Below, one piece after another: positions 41,848 through 50,980 of a stretch of DNA of 64,000 nt. The position numbers and the translations under genes are program-made. The notes under the pieces are model-generated. The model worked only from the letters and a program-made list of their open reading frames with translations. It was not told the DNA's origin and did no database searches. The stretch lies in NCBI GenBank assembly GCA_035708205.1, contig DASSSY010000006.1:62001-126000 (forward strand), in the 5' to 3' direction. Each line of letters begins with the position of its first letter. The stretch's first letter is position 1. This DNA is from DASSSY01 sp035708205. GTDB taxonomy: Bacteria > Bacteroidota > Bacteroidia > Chitinophagales > Chitinophagaceae.

Positions 41848-42401
41848 AACGGCAAATAGGCGGTGTTGACACTGTCTTTAGGATTCTGAAGGATGATGGC
41901 ATCGCAGATGCCTTTCGGATTGATAATAAAGCTCATGCCTTTCTGCGTGTCAAAAATGGTAAACTTTTGGTTGTTGCGGCGAAAGGTATCTACGGGGCGA
42001 ACCACGAATATCCTGGCGATATCGATAAGTAATTCCCCGGTGCCAATCCCTTCCTGGGTCCGGTAAGCGGTGTCGGTGATTTTAATCTTCTTTACCCGGC
42101 TGATCTCATCGCCAACGCCCATTTGCCTGGAGGCATAAACGGCTATCTGGCCTGCAGCAGAGTCATGATTATGATACCAGTTAGCCACCACTTTTCCCAT
42201 GGCGGCGTCACTTCTATCCGGTTTGCCCAGCAGGGCGAGAACAGAATCCATATTGTCATCGATGCTGATTTTGCCTGCAGAGACGCCCGGGTTAATCAGG
42301 AGATCTTTAGATGCCGGCGGCGGTCCCACCGGGCCATAGTGATTTTGACAAGCAGCCAGCGACAACACGGCAACAGCAAGAACGGTATATAAGAATTTCA
42401 T
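41841..42401 (-). CDS. Lipoprotein of unknown function
   Basis: A 186-residue lipoprotein. The signal ends at the lipobox LAACQNHYG, so it is lipid-anchored after residue 18. The mature part is a mixed alpha/beta domain with no recognised family; Asp and Asn residues are spread without a clear active site. ATG 42401 is chosen because it creates the lipoprotein signal and lies 27 bases after a -7 element (42428-42435). The longer frame to 42515 would run into the next gene. Function unknown. Confidence 0.6.
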   Translation of the reverse strand: MKFLYTVLAVAVLSLAACQNHYGPVGPPPASKDLLINPGVSAGKISIDDNMDSVLALLGKPDRSDAAMGKVVANWYHNHDSAAGQIAVYASRQMGVGDEISRVKKIKITDTAYRTQEGIGTGELLIDIARIFVVRPVDTFRRNNQKFTIFDTQKGMSFIINPKGICDAIILQNPKDSVNTAYLPFY

Positions 42402-42427
42402 TTCGGATGAGTTTGAGTGGTGACCTT

Positions 42428-42435
42428 CAAAGGTA
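42428..42435 (-). promoter_or_regulatory. -7 element of the lipoprotein gene
   Basis: Minus strand TACCTTTG matches TAnnTTTG, 27 bases before the start at 42401. It lies 16 bases downstream of the end of the proline dehydrogenase gene. Confidence 0.5.
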
Positions 42436-42450
42436 GCATGAATATCATGC

Positions 42451-43617
42451 TTAAAGTCCACGCCTGTCCATTTCTTTTGTGATGAGCGATAATTCCCTTC
42501 CCGTTTGCCCGGCAACGGAGGTGTTTTCCTGGGCCCGGCGCATTAAGTAGGGAATAACCTCTTTGACCGGACCGTAAGGCAGGTATTTGGCCACATGAAA
42601 TTTAGCATCCGCGAGGTTAAAAGTGATATTGTCGCTCATACCGTATAATTGCGCAAACCAGACATGTGGATGGTTATGTGGAATTTGTCGCTCGTTCATG
42701 ATATCCACGGCTTTCATGCAGCTGGCTTCGTTATGTGTCCCAATAAACAGGCCGGCCTGGTCCAAATGTTGCAGGCAGAAAGCCACTGCTTCGTTATAAT
42801 CCTTGTCGCAGGTTTCCTTGTCCGGCTGGATAGGACTTGGGTAGTTCATGGCTTCTGCACGGGCCCTTTCCTTTTCCATATAAGCGCCCCGCACCAATTT
42901 CGCTCCCAGGATAAAGCCTTCTTTTTGCGCCAGCCCGAATGATTCTTTCAGATAGTCCAGGCGGTCGTGCCGGTATAACTGAAAAGTATTGAAAACAGCA
43001 GTATATTGTTTGTTGTAGCGCGCCATCATAATATTTGCCAAATCATCTACGGGTTTCTGTATCCAGCTTTCTTCCGCATCGATCAGGATCATTAAATGTT
43101 TTTGTGCCCCGGCCGCGCATATCTGGTCAATGCGTACCTGGACGCGTACCCAGGCTTTTTGCTCTTCTTCGGATAAAGATTGCCCGGCATGGATTTTCTC
43201 CAGGAGGCCGAAATCGGCAAATCCGGTTATCTTTATGGGGATAAAAGGAATATTGGATTGAGATGCCGCGTAACTGATGGCTTTGATAAATTCCGGGACG
43301 GCGTGGTCAAAATCGGCTTCCGAAGTCTTGCCTTCAACGCCGTAGTCCAAAGCTATGGAAACGTTATAGGGCGCTAATACGGATGCCGTCTTTGCCGCTT
43401 GTTCCAAGGTTTCACCTCCGCAAAACTGCTTAAAAATGGTGTTCCTGATAATACTTTTGACCGGCAGCCCGAATTTAAATGCAAATTGGGTCAGGCCTAT
43501 GCCGATTTTGGTCAGAAAAGCCGAACTCATGGAATGAAATAAAAAATGAGCGCGCTTTAATTCTTTGTCGTTGCGGTAACGAAAGGCGATTTCGGTGTTG
43601 TCGAAAGATAAGGACAT
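42451..43617 (-). CDS. Proline dehydrogenase
   Basis: A 388-residue FAD-dependent dehydrogenase that oxidises proline to pyrroline-5-carboxylate. The TIM barrel is shown by PIKITGFADFGLLEKI, LMILIDAEESWIQ, KLVRGAYMEKERA near residue 240, LFIGTHNEASC near 300 and QLYGMSDNITF near 335. This is the stand-alone (monofunctional) type common in Bacteroidota, without the P5C dehydrogenase half of PutA. A -7 element lies 20 bases upstream. Confidence 0.9.
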   Translation of the reverse strand: MSLSFDNTEIAFRYRNDKELKRAHFLFHSMSSAFLTKIGIGLTQFAFKFGLPVKSIIRNTIFKQFCGGETLEQAAKTASVLAPYNVSIALDYGVEGKTSEADFDHAVPEFIKAISYAASQSNIPFIPIKITGFADFGLLEKIHAGQSLSEEEQKAWVRVQVRIDQICAAGAQKHLMILIDAEESWIQKPVDDLANIMMARYNKQYTAVFNTFQLYRHDRLDYLKESFGLAQKEGFILGAKLVRGAYMEKERARAEAMNYPSPIQPDKETCDKDYNEAVAFCLQHLDQAGLFIGTHNEASCMKAVDIMNERQIPHNHPHVWFAQLYGMSDNITFNLADAKFHVAKYLPYGPVKEVIPYLMRRAQENTSVAGQTGRELSLITKEMDRRGL

Positions 43618-43637
43618 GATTTTGCGGGAATAGGCTG

Positions 43638-43645
43638 CAAAGATA
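43638..43645 (-). promoter_or_regulatory. -7 element of the proline dehydrogenase gene
   Basis: Minus strand TATCTTTG matches TAnnTTTG, 20 bases before the start at 43617. Confidence 0.5.
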
Positions 43646-43791
43646 TAATGCCAAACTGTAAAAATGCCTGGAAAATGGCCAATTATTTAATCTGGCCAGC
43701 TTTGGCGGGCCCGGTGGTCTTGAATTAATTAGGGTAATCATTTTCATTCTCAAAAAGGTTACTTATATTTACGCTTAGAAAAATCGCGAAC

Positions 43792-44793
43792 ATGAAAGCC
43801 ATTATCCCGGTTGCCGGTGCCGGTACCAAATTGCGACCCCATACATACACCCAACCTAAAGCTTTAATTCCCATGGCGGGGAAAACGGTATTGGGAGTTA
43901 TTCTGGACACCCTTTTGGAAAACGGCGTTGATGAATTTATTTTCATTATCGGTTATCTTGGAGAGAAAATTCAAAAATACATTGAAGCGCATTACCCTGA
44001 TATGAAGGCCACTTTTGTGAGCCAGAACAACCGGCGGGGCACAGGCCATGCCATTTGGCTGACCAAGGAAGTCGTGGCGGAACAGCCGATTTTGATCGTG
44101 TATGGCGATACGATTTGTGATTTTGACATTCAAACGGTTATTAACAGCAAACATTCTCAAATCGGCCTGCGCCGGGTGGATAGCCCGGGAAAGTTTGGCG
44201 TGGCGGAAATTTCGGAAACGGATAACGTGGTACGTCGTGTTGTTGAAAAGCCCCGGATCCCGAAGTCTAATTTAGCAATTGTCGGCGTTTATAAAATCAT
44301 AGAAACCCCGGTATTGTTTGAGGCATTGGGTAAATATCTGGATACCGACAAAGTCGCCGAAGACGGTGAGTATCATTTGACGCACGCCATTCAGACCATG
44401 ATCGACGCGGGCGTAAAATTTGAAGGGTTCAGGGTCAATAACTGGTTTGATTGCGGACAGAAAGATACCTTGCTGGAAACCAATGCCACACTCCTGCAAA
44501 CGATGAGTATCGATGTCGGAAGGAAGATCGATCATGCGCGAAACACAGTTATTATTCCGCCCGTAAGTATCGGCGAGGGGTGCCGGATTGAGGATTCGAT
44601 TATCGGTCCCAATGTGTCGATTGGCGAAAACACGCAAATTAAATCCTCGATCATTCATGATAGTATTATCGGCTCTTTTGCCCAGCTGGACGAGGTAGTC
44701 CTGAAAAAATCCATTATCGGAAGTGACGCCTATGTGCATGGACTGAGTCAAAGCCTCAATATTGGCGATAATACGGAAATCGACTTAGGCTGA
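43792..44793 (+). CDS. Sugar-phosphate nucleotidyltransferase with left-handed beta-helix tail
   Basis: A 333-residue enzyme. The N-domain (about 1-235) is a GT-A nucleotidyltransferase that couples a sugar-1-phosphate to a nucleotide. The signature reads [24 protein letters not shown] (landmark [10 protein letters not shown]), with Lys where most relatives have Arg, followed by [11 protein letters not shown] near residue 105. The C-domain (about 245-333) has hexapeptide repeats ([18 protein letters not shown] by its start [10 protein letters not shown]), as in GlmU/RmlA-like archaeal and Bacteroidota enzymes. Substrate not certain. It forms a likely operon with the gamma-carbonic anhydrase gene 41 bases later. 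Confidence 0.8.
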   Translation: MKAIIPVAGAGTKLRPHTYTQPKALIPMAGKTVLGVILDTLLENGVDEFIFIIGYLGEKIQKYIEAHYPDMKATFVSQNNRRGTGHAIWLTKEVVAEQPILIVYGDTICDFDIQTVINSKHSQIGLRRVDSPGKFGVAEISETDNVVRRVVEKPRIPKSNLAIVGVYKIIETPVLFEALGKYLDTDKVAEDGEYHLTHAIQTMIDAGVKFEGFRVNNWFDCGQKDTLLETNATLLQTMSIDVGRKIDHARNTVIIPPVSIGEGCRIEDSIIGPNVSIGENTQIKSSIIHDSIIGSFAQLDEVVLKKSIIGSDAYVHGLSQSLNIGDNTEIDLG

Positions 44794-44834
44794 CGCCGCC
44801 TTTCAATTTATTTCATCATTATAAAAACTCGGTC

Positions 44835-45350
44835 ATGTCCTATATTTTATCGACAAGAGGATTTACCCCACAGATTCCAGGAAGTTGTTTTATCGCGCCT
44901 AATGCCACGGTTGCCGGTGATGTGATGATGGGCGACAATTGCAGTGTCTGGTTTAATGCTGTTATCCGGGGTGATGTCAACAGCATCAGGATGGGCAATA
45001 AAGTCAATGTTCAGGATGGCGCCTGCATTCACTGTACTTTCGAAAAAACGAAAACGATCATTGGGAATAATGTGTCTATCGGGCATCATGCTTTGGTGCA
45101 TGGCTGCAAAATAGGGGATAATGTATTGATCGGTATGGGCGCTATTGTTATGGATAATGCGGAGATTGGCAATAACAGCATTATTGCCGCCGGGGCGGTT
45201 GTCCTGGAAAATACCATTGTGCCGCCGGGGACCATTTTTGCCGGTGTACCGGCCAAATTAATTAAAAGAATTTCCCCCGAGCTGATTGAAGGCGAGATTG
45301 AACGCATTGCCAACAATTATGTCACTTACAGCAGCTGGTACCAGCAATAA
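44835..45350 (+). CDS. Gamma-class carbonic anhydrase-like protein
   Basis: A 171-residue left-handed beta-helix protein. The zinc histidines occur as CIHCTF near residue 65 and [10 protein letters not shown] near 86-95, the gamma-CA/PaaY arrangement, and the hexapeptide repeats end in the usual helix [21 protein letters not shown] (landmark ERIANNYV). It could hydrate CO2 or serve as a metal-dependent acetyltransferase-like protein; activity of this branch is often undemonstrated. Confidence 0.85.
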   Translation: MSYILSTRGFTPQIPGSCFIAPNATVAGDVMMGDNCSVWFNAVIRGDVNSIRMGNKVNVQDGACIHCTFEKTKTIIGNNVSIGHHALVHGCKIGDNVLIGMGAIVMDNAEIGNNSIIAAGAVVLENTIVPPGTIFAGVPAKLIKRISPELIEGEIERIANNYVTYSSWYQQ

Positions 45351-45422
45351 TGCCGACAGCCGGAGTGCTTAAAGGCGCTGCCAATCCAAAAGCTCCCGCT
45401 ATTGGTCGCTAACCTTATCGCT

Positions 45423-47129
45423 TTATACTTGGTTTTCCTTATTCAGTTTGCTGTTTTTATAGCCGTAAAGGAAATACACAAATAGCCCGATAACTAACCA
45501 AATGCCAAAACGCATCCAGTTGGTATGGCTTTCCTGGGCCATCAGGTAAAAGCAGCTGGTCAGCCCTAAAACGGGAATAAGAGAATATTTATTTTTTATG
45601 GTCAGGACGGCCAGGATGAGCATCACTAACCAAAAGGCGATCATCGGGATGCCTTCAATATGGAACAAATGGTCAAAATATCCGGGAATGTAGCACAGGA
45701 TTAAAATTACCGAGAGGATGAGCAGCGTTGGAAAAATGTATTGTCCGCTGATGTAAGGCACCTTAAACCGGCTTGGGTTCGGGTTGCCTTTTTTATTCAT
45801 CACCAGGATCCCGGCGCAAACCAGCACAAAGGCGAAAAGCGTGCCGATGCTGGTAAGGGCTAATACCGTGTCCAAGTTGAGAAATAATGCCGGCACGGCA
45901 ACAACAATGCCCGTAAGAACGGTTGAAAAGGAAGGGGTGCCGAAACGGGGATGGATCCTTGAAAATATTTTGGGTAACAAACCATCACGGCTCATGCTCA
46001 TCCATATCCTGGGCTGCCCGATCTGGAACACTAGTAAGACACTGGCCGTGGCCACAATAGCGCTTGCGGCCACGATTGCGGAAACGATATGCAAACCTCT
46101 TTCTGTAAAGACCATGGCTAAAGGGTCGCCAACGTTCAGATTGGTATATTTGACCATTCCCGTCAGGACTAAGGCGACCAGGACATAAAGAACGGTGCAA
46201 ATGATTAAGGAATAGATCATGCCCCGGGGCAAATCCCTTTGTGGGTTTTTACATTCCTCTGCCGTCGTGGAAATGGCGTCAAAGCCGATATAGGCAAAGA
46301 AAACGGCCGAAACGCCGCTGAGTACCCCGCCGGAACCGTTAGGCGCGAAGGGAATCCAGTTTCCGGTATTGATGAAACAGGCGCCTACTATGATGACCAG
46401 CAGAACAACGGCTAATTTTATGCCCACCATGATATTGCTGGCGCTGCGTGATTCTTTGATGCCGATATAAACCACCGCGGTAATGACGGTTACAATAAAC
46501 AGCGCCGGCAGGTCAAAAATCAATGGTAAGCTGCCGATACGAGGGGCATTAAGCCAGGCGTGGTAGCCTTCCTGTACTGATGCCGGCAGGCTGGCGGGAC
46601 CTATGCCCCCGGCTATAGAAGCTTTGGCGGTTTCAAATGCCGCATGCGCGGTACTAAAATCCATGCTAAGCCAACTGGCGATGTGTAAGCCGGCATTGTT
46701 TAAGAGTGTGGTCAGGTAATCACTCCAGGAAATGGCCACGGCAATGTTCCCGATGGCGTATTCCATCAATAAATCCCAGCCGATGATCCAGGCGATCAAT
46801 TCGCCAAAAGCCACATAAGAATAGGTATAGGCGCTGCCCGAAACCGGTACGGAAGAGGCAAATTCGGCATAACATAATGCCGCAAAACCGCAGGCGATGG
46901 CTGTAAAGATATAGAGGAAAATAACCGCCGGGCCGCCCTGGTATGCGGCTTTGCCGATACTGGAGAAAATGCCGGCGCCGACCACGGCCGCCACGCCCAA
47001 AGCGGTCAGATCCCTGACGCCCAGAATCTTTTTTAAATGAGCCTGGTGGCCTTCCGCGTCAGACAATCCGCTTTCGGCATCTCTGAGAATAGTCGCGATG
47101 TCTTTTTTCCGGAATAAAGGATGGCCCAT
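45423..47129 (-). CDS. APC-family amino acid permease
   Basis: A 568-residue secondary transporter with twelve or more hydrophobic helices. The N-terminal start LTALGVAAVVGAGIFSSIGKAA holds the GxG(I/V)F unwound-helix motif, and GFDAISTTAEECKNPQRDLPRG is the consensus loop of cationic-type amino acid permeases (CAT/YfnA). The long C-terminus has two extra helices. It takes up an amino acid by proton symport; the substrate is unknown. It converges with the carbonic anhydrase gene. Confidence 0.85.
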   Translation of the reverse strand: MGHPLFRKKDIATILRDAESGLSDAEGHQAHLKKILGVRDLTALGVAAVVGAGIFSSIGKAAYQGGPAVIFLYIFTAIACGFAALCYAEFASSVPVSGSAYTYSYVAFGELIAWIIGWDLLMEYAIGNIAVAISWSDYLTTLLNNAGLHIASWLSMDFSTAHAAFETAKASIAGGIGPASLPASVQEGYHAWLNAPRIGSLPLIFDLPALFIVTVITAVVYIGIKESRSASNIMVGIKLAVVLLVIIVGACFINTGNWIPFAPNGSGGVLSGVSAVFFAYIGFDAISTTAEECKNPQRDLPRGMIYSLIICTVLYVLVALVLTGMVKYTNLNVGDPLAMVFTERGLHIVSAIVAASAIVATASVLLVFQIGQPRIWMSMSRDGLLPKIFSRIHPRFGTPSFSTVLTGIVVAVPALFLNLDTVLALTSIGTLFAFVLVCAGILVMNKKGNPNPSRFKVPYISGQYIFPTLLILSVILILCYIPGYFDHLFHIEGIPMIAFWLVMLILAVLTIKNKYSLIPVLGLTSCFYLMAQESHTNWMRFGIWLVIGLFVYFLYGYKNSKLNKENQV

Positions 47130-47211
47130 ATCAATTATTTTGGCTAAAATAAAAGGAAAGTCTGAGAATGAAAATAAATCCGGTGGTTTTTACAGGCTCC
47201 GTCCTATTTGC

Positions 47212-47219
47212 TAATTTTG
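47212..47219 (+). promoter_or_regulatory. -7 element abutting the deacetylase start
   Basis: TAATTTTG matches TAnnTTTG and ends 7 bases before ATG 47227, implying a leaderless transcript. Confidence 0.45.
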
Positions 47220-47226
47220 CCTGGCC

Positions 47227-47841
47227 ATGTATTTACTGAGAATACCTTTCTGGTTGAGGCGCTGTTTGCCCAATGGCCTGTGGGATATGCCCGCGGGTAT
47301 CCAATTGCCGTTATATCTTACTTTTGATGATGGCCCTCACCCGGAAATTACGCCTTTCGTGCTGGAGCAATTAGCGAAATATCGGGCCAAAGGCACTTTT
47401 TTTTGTGTAGGCGATAATATACGTAAATATCCTGAGGTGTATCAGAAGGTCTTAGCAGAAGGTCACCGGGTGGGCAACCATACCTTTCATCATCTGAACG
47501 GCTGGAAGACCGGGGTGCAGGACTATCTTGATGATATTGCGCTGGCAAAACGGCAAATAGATTCTCCATTGTTCCGGCCGCCTTACGGCCGGATCCGCGG
47601 TGGCCAGGCCAAAGCTTTGTTGAAAGCAGGATTTGAAGTGGTTTACTGGTCTTTGCTGAGCGGTGATTTCGATGTGAAATTGAGTCCGCAGGCCTGTTTG
47701 AAAAATGTCGGTGAAAAGATGCGTCCGGGCGATATTATTGTTTTTCATGACAGTGAAAAAGCATGGGACCGGTTGTCTTTTGTATTGCCTCTTATTTTAG
47801 AGCAGGCGGTTAAGCAAGGCTGGCAATTAAAATCCTTGTAA
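47227..47841 (+). CDS. Polysaccharide deacetylase family protein
   Basis: A 204-residue NodB-homology enzyme. Motif 1 is YLTFDDGPHP near residue 36, motif 2 is NHTFHHLNGW near 84 with the two zinc histidines, motif 3 is LFRPPYGRIRGG near 117 and motif 5 is IIVFHDSEK near 170. It removes N- or O-acetyl groups from glycans such as peptidoglycan or an exopolysaccharide. There is no cleavable signal. It ends 11 bases before tatD, so the genes are cotranscribed. Confidence 0.85.
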   Translation: MYLLRIPFWLRRCLPNGLWDMPAGIQLPLYLTFDDGPHPEITPFVLEQLAKYRAKGTFFCVGDNIRKYPEVYQKVLAEGHRVGNHTFHHLNGWKTGVQDYLDDIALAKRQIDSPLFRPPYGRIRGGQAKALLKAGFEVVYWSLLSGDFDVKLSPQACLKNVGEKMRPGDIIVFHDSEKAWDRLSFVLPLILEQAVKQGWQLKSL

Positions 47842-47852
47842 TTTTGTCGGTT

Positions 47853-48623
47853 ATGAAATTTACAGATTCTCACACCCATTTATTTGCCGAAGAGTTTGAT
47901 GATGATCGTGATGCTGTTGTGGCAAGGGCTTTGGCTGCGGGTGTTGATAAAATGTACCTGCCGAACATTGATACTGGTACGGTACCGGCGATGCTGCAAA
48001 TGGCGGAAAAATGGCCGGCAAATTGTTTCCCGATGATCGGGCTGCATCCCTGTTCCGTAAAGGCCGGCTTTCAGCGTCAGTTGGATAAGCTGGCCGCTTA
48101 TTTCCAGCAGCAACATTTTTGGGCCATTGGTGAAGTAGGCCTGGACTTTTACTGGGATACGGCTTTCAGGCAAGAGCAGGTCTCGGCCTTTCAGCAGCAG
48201 ATCGACTGGGCCTTGGTCCAGGACTTGCCCGTCGTTATCCATACCCGGAACTCTATTGACGAATGTATTTCTATTATTGAAAAGAAACAAAATGGCTCGT
48301 TGCGTGGCGTCTTTCATTGTTTCAGCGGCAACGTGGAGCAGGCGCAAAAAATTATTGCTTTAGGGTTTTATATCGGTATCGGTGGGGTGGCTACTTTTAA
48401 AAACGGGGGCTTGGCGCCTGTTTTGAAAGAAATTGGTTTGAAGCGTATCCTGTTGGAAACGGATTCCCCGTATTTGGCGCCGGTACCTTATCGCGGTAAG
48501 CGGAATGAAAGCAGTTATATTCCCGTAATTGCTCAGAAAATAGCTGATATAAAAGAGATCACTTTAGAGCAGGTGTCGGAGGTAACAACGCGGAACGCGG
48601 CGCACTTATTTGAAAAAATATAA
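47853..48623 (+). CDS. tatD: TatD family metal-dependent hydrolase
   Basis: A 256-residue amidohydrolase-fold nuclease. TatD enzymes have 3'-5' exonuclease activity on DNA/RNA. Motifs are FTDSHTHLF at the start, AIGEVGLDFYWD near residue 94, VVIHTRNS near 131, FHCFSG near 155 and ILLETDSPYLAPVP near 203. ATG 47853 is preferred over an in-frame TTG three codons earlier. Its end is 15 bases before the peroxiredoxin gene, making a likely three- or four-gene operon. Confidence 0.9.
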   Translation: MKFTDSHTHLFAEEFDDDRDAVVARALAAGVDKMYLPNIDTGTVPAMLQMAEKWPANCFPMIGLHPCSVKAGFQRQLDKLAAYFQQQHFWAIGEVGLDFYWDTAFRQEQVSAFQQQIDWALVQDLPVVIHTRNSIDECISIIEKKQNGSLRGVFHCFSGNVEQAQKIIALGFYIGIGGVATFKNGGLAPVLKEIGLKRILLETDSPYLAPVPYRGKRNESSYIPVIAQKIADIKEITLEQVSEVTTRNAAHLFEKI

Positions 48624-48638
48624 AAATATTCAGTAAAA

Positions 48639-49106
48639 ATGATGACTCTAAGACCCGGCGACAAAGCCCCCGGTTTCGCTTTAAAGGATCAAAGCGGCCG
48701 ACTGGTAACGCTCAATGATTTTAAAGGTAAAAAGCTGGCGTTGTATTTTTATCCCAAAGACAACACACCCGGTTGTACGGCGGAAGCCTGCAGCCTCAGT
48801 GAAAATTTTGCAAGCCTGCAAAAGGACAATATTTTTGTTTTAGGTGTCAGCGCTGATCCGGAGGCCAGCCATAAAAAATTTGCCGAAAAATATCGGTTGC
48901 CTTTCCCTTTGTTGGTCGATGAGGATAAAAAGGTTATCAATGATTATGGGGTTTGGGGCGAAAAGAAATTTATGGGCAGAAAGTTTATGGGAATATTACG
49001 CACTACATTCCTGATTAATGAAGAGGGCATGATTGCGCATATTATTGACAAGGTAAAAACCAAAGCTCATGCCGCCCAGATTTTAGAAATATGGTTGAGA
49101 AAATAA
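48639..49106 (+). CDS. bcp: Thioredoxin-dependent peroxiredoxin (Bcp/PrxQ type)
   Basis: A 155-residue peroxiredoxin that reduces hydrogen peroxide and alkyl hydroperoxides. The peroxidatic Cys sits in NTPGCTAEACSL near residue 45, with a second Cys five residues on, the atypical two-Cys PrxQ spacing. The N-terminus GDKAPGFALKDQSG and the C-terminal RTTFLINEEG are typical. It starts 15 bases after tatD. Confidence 0.9.
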   Translation: MMTLRPGDKAPGFALKDQSGRLVTLNDFKGKKLALYFYPKDNTPGCTAEACSLSENFASLQKDNIFVLGVSADPEASHKKFAEKYRLPFPLLVDEDKKVINDYGVWGEKKFMGRKFMGILRTTFLINEEGMIAHIIDKVKTKAHAAQILEIWLRK

Positions 49107-49168
49107 TTTGAAAAGGATTTAACTTTCGGCATATTTATTGTTCTAAAAGGCGTAAATTGATATTTCCC

Positions 49169-49957
49169 ATGAAACCTAACTCAATGTTCAGAAAAGCAGC
49201 GGCTGCGCTTTTCATCTTTGGTTTAAGCGCTTTTTTTACGGCAGGAACGGCATCTGCACAATCGCTGAACGATCTGTTCGGTAGATTAAAGAAAGCGACT
49301 GCACCCGGTTCGGCAAATAATTCTTCCTCAAATGGCAATAGCTTGTCGGGCTTGAGCAATGCCGATATTTCTTCAGGTTTAAAACAGGCTTTGGAGATCG
49401 GCGCCAGGCAAGCTTCGCAGCAATTGTCCCAAAAAGACGGTTTTTTTAAGAATGCCGCGGTCAAAATACTGATGCCGCCGGAAGCTCAGAAAGTTGCCGA
49501 AACCTTGCGGTCGATGGGTATGGGTTCTTTGGTGGACGATGCGGTTTTGCGGATGAACCGTGCCGCTGAAGATGCCGCTGTAAAAGCGGCACCGATCTTT
49601 ATTAATGCCATTAAGGGTATTACGATTCAGGACGGTGTCCAGATTTTACGCGGTGGTAATAACGCGGCCACCCTGTATTTGGAAAGCAAAACGTCTTCAG
49701 CGTTAACGGCAGCGTTCGCGCCTGTTATTCAGCAGTCGTTGGATAAGGTTGGGGCGACAAGGATCTGGAAATCTGTTTTCCAGGCCTATAACCAGGTACC
49801 TTTCGTACAAAAAGTCAACCCTGATCTAGTAAGCTATGTTACTCAGCAGGCGTTAAAGGGCGTCTTTACGGAAATTGCCGCCGAGGAGCTTAAGATCAGG
49901 ACCAACCCGGCCTCCCGCGTAACAAGCCTATTGCAAAAGGTGTTTGGTAGCCAATAA
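49169..49957 (+). CDS. DUF4197 exported protein
   Basis: A 262-residue protein of the DUF4197 family. A signal peptide (ending near TASAQS, about residue 31) and a Ser/Asn-rich linker precede an all-helical domain containing LKQALEIGARQASQQLSQ, FKNAAVKILMPPEAQKVAETLRS and KGITIQDGVQILRGGNNAATLYLE (landmarks LKQALEIGA and GGNNAATLYLE). The periplasmic function is unknown. ATG 49169 is chosen over an in-frame TTG at 49157; ATG 49184 is also possible. Confidence 0.85.
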   Translation: MKPNSMFRKAAAALFIFGLSAFFTAGTASAQSLNDLFGRLKKATAPGSANNSSSNGNSLSGLSNADISSGLKQALEIGARQASQQLSQKDGFFKNAAVKILMPPEAQKVAETLRSMGMGSLVDDAVLRMNRAAEDAAVKAAPIFINAIKGITIQDGVQILRGGNNAATLYLESKTSSALTAAFAPVIQQSLDKVGATRIWKSVFQAYNQVPFVQKVNPDLVSYVTQQALKGVFTEIAAEELKIRTNPASRVTSLLQKVFGSQ

Positions 49958-49978
49958 ACGCGGATTATTTCTAATAAG

Positions 49979-50005
49979 AGAACGCTCTTTGACCGGGGCG
50001 TTTTC
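49979..50005 (+). terminator. Intrinsic terminator after the DUF4197 gene
   Basis: AGAACGC(TC) pairs with (GG)GCGTTTTCT around a short loop, with one wobble pair, followed by a T-containing tail. Confidence 0.55.
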
Positions 50006-50055
50006 TGTTGAAAAATGGTTTTAGAACGGTTTTATGTATTTGCCGGCCGAGAGCT

Positions 50056-50063
50056 TAACTTTG
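50056..50063 (+). promoter_or_regulatory. -7 element abutting the TIGR02757 gene
   Basis: TAACTTTG matches TAnnTTTG and ends 4 bases before ATG 50068, implying a leaderless transcript or use of the next in-frame ATG at 50080. Confidence 0.5.
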
Positions 50064-50067
50064 AGCT

Positions 50068-50880
50068 ATGCAAAAAAATATGGAAAGGCCGCAAGGCTTG
50101 GCGTTCGCGAATCCTGAAGAATTAGGCGTATTTTTGTTGGCACAGGCCGGTCATTATAATTCAACTGATTTTATTGATAACGATCCTATTGCCATTCCCC
50201 ATCAATTTACAAAGCTACAGGACATTGAAATTGCCGGGTTCTTTGCCGCCATTTTAGCTTGGGGCAACCGTAAAGCCATCCTGAACAGCTGTCGCCGGCT
50301 ATTGACTTGCATGGATAACACGCCGTTCGATTTTGTGGAAAACTTTACAGCTTCTGATTTAAAGCCCCTTGAAGGCTTTGTGCATCGCACCTACAACACG
50401 ATTGACCTTTTTCATACCCTTTACTTCCTGAAGGATCATTATAGGAATAGTCATACTCTGGAAATGGCTTTTGCACAGTTTATCCACGATGAATCCACTG
50501 ATATTAAAACGTTATTAACCGGGTTTCATGAGTATTTTTTTGACGTATCAAAGGCCCCGGAACGCACACGAAAACATATTGCGAGCCCTGCCCGCCACTC
50601 AGCCTGTAAACGGCTGAACATGTTTTTGCGCTGGATGGTGCGGACGGATGACAATGGCGTAGATTTCGGGATATGGCAAAAAATAAAACAGAAGGACCTG
50701 ATGATTCCCCTGGATCTTCATTCCGGGAGAGTGGCGCGGGAACTTGGTTTGCTGGCCAGGAAACAGGATGATTGGAAGGCCGTTGAAGAATTAACCTCAC
50801 GGCTCCGGGAATTGGATGCTGCCGACCCGGTAAAATATGACTTTGCGCTTTTTGGAATGGGGGTCAGTAGGATTTTATAA
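50068..50880 (+). CDS. TIGR02757 family protein (DUF2400)
   Basis: A 270-residue protein of a family known from Bacteroidota and relatives and still of unknown function. The block NDPIAIPHQFTKLQDIEIAGFFAAILAWGNRK (about residues 37-70; landmark DPIAIPHQFTK) is the family signature, and the C-terminal LDLHSGRVARELGLL and DPVKYDFALFGMGV also fit. The fold resembles helical HhH-type DNA glycosylases, which is a remote inference. No signal peptide or membrane helix. The start could be ATG 50068 or the in-frame ATG at 50080, given the promoter position. Confidence 0.85.
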   Translation: MQKNMERPQGLAFANPEELGVFLLAQAGHYNSTDFIDNDPIAIPHQFTKLQDIEIAGFFAAILAWGNRKAILNSCRRLLTCMDNTPFDFVENFTASDLKPLEGFVHRTYNTIDLFHTLYFLKDHYRNSHTLEMAFAQFIHDESTDIKTLLTGFHEYFFDVSKAPERTRKHIASPARHSACKRLNMFLRWMVRTDDNGVDFGIWQKIKQKDLMIPLDLHSGRVARELGLLARKQDDWKAVEELTSRLRELDAADPVKYDFALFGMGVSRIL

Positions 50881-50980
50881 AATGTTTTAGTACATTGCCA
50901 ACCATTTGCAGTTTTAAACTGTCTATCTAAATTATCTTGTTATTGAATTGTAAATTGTCAATGGCCTATAAATAATTTTT

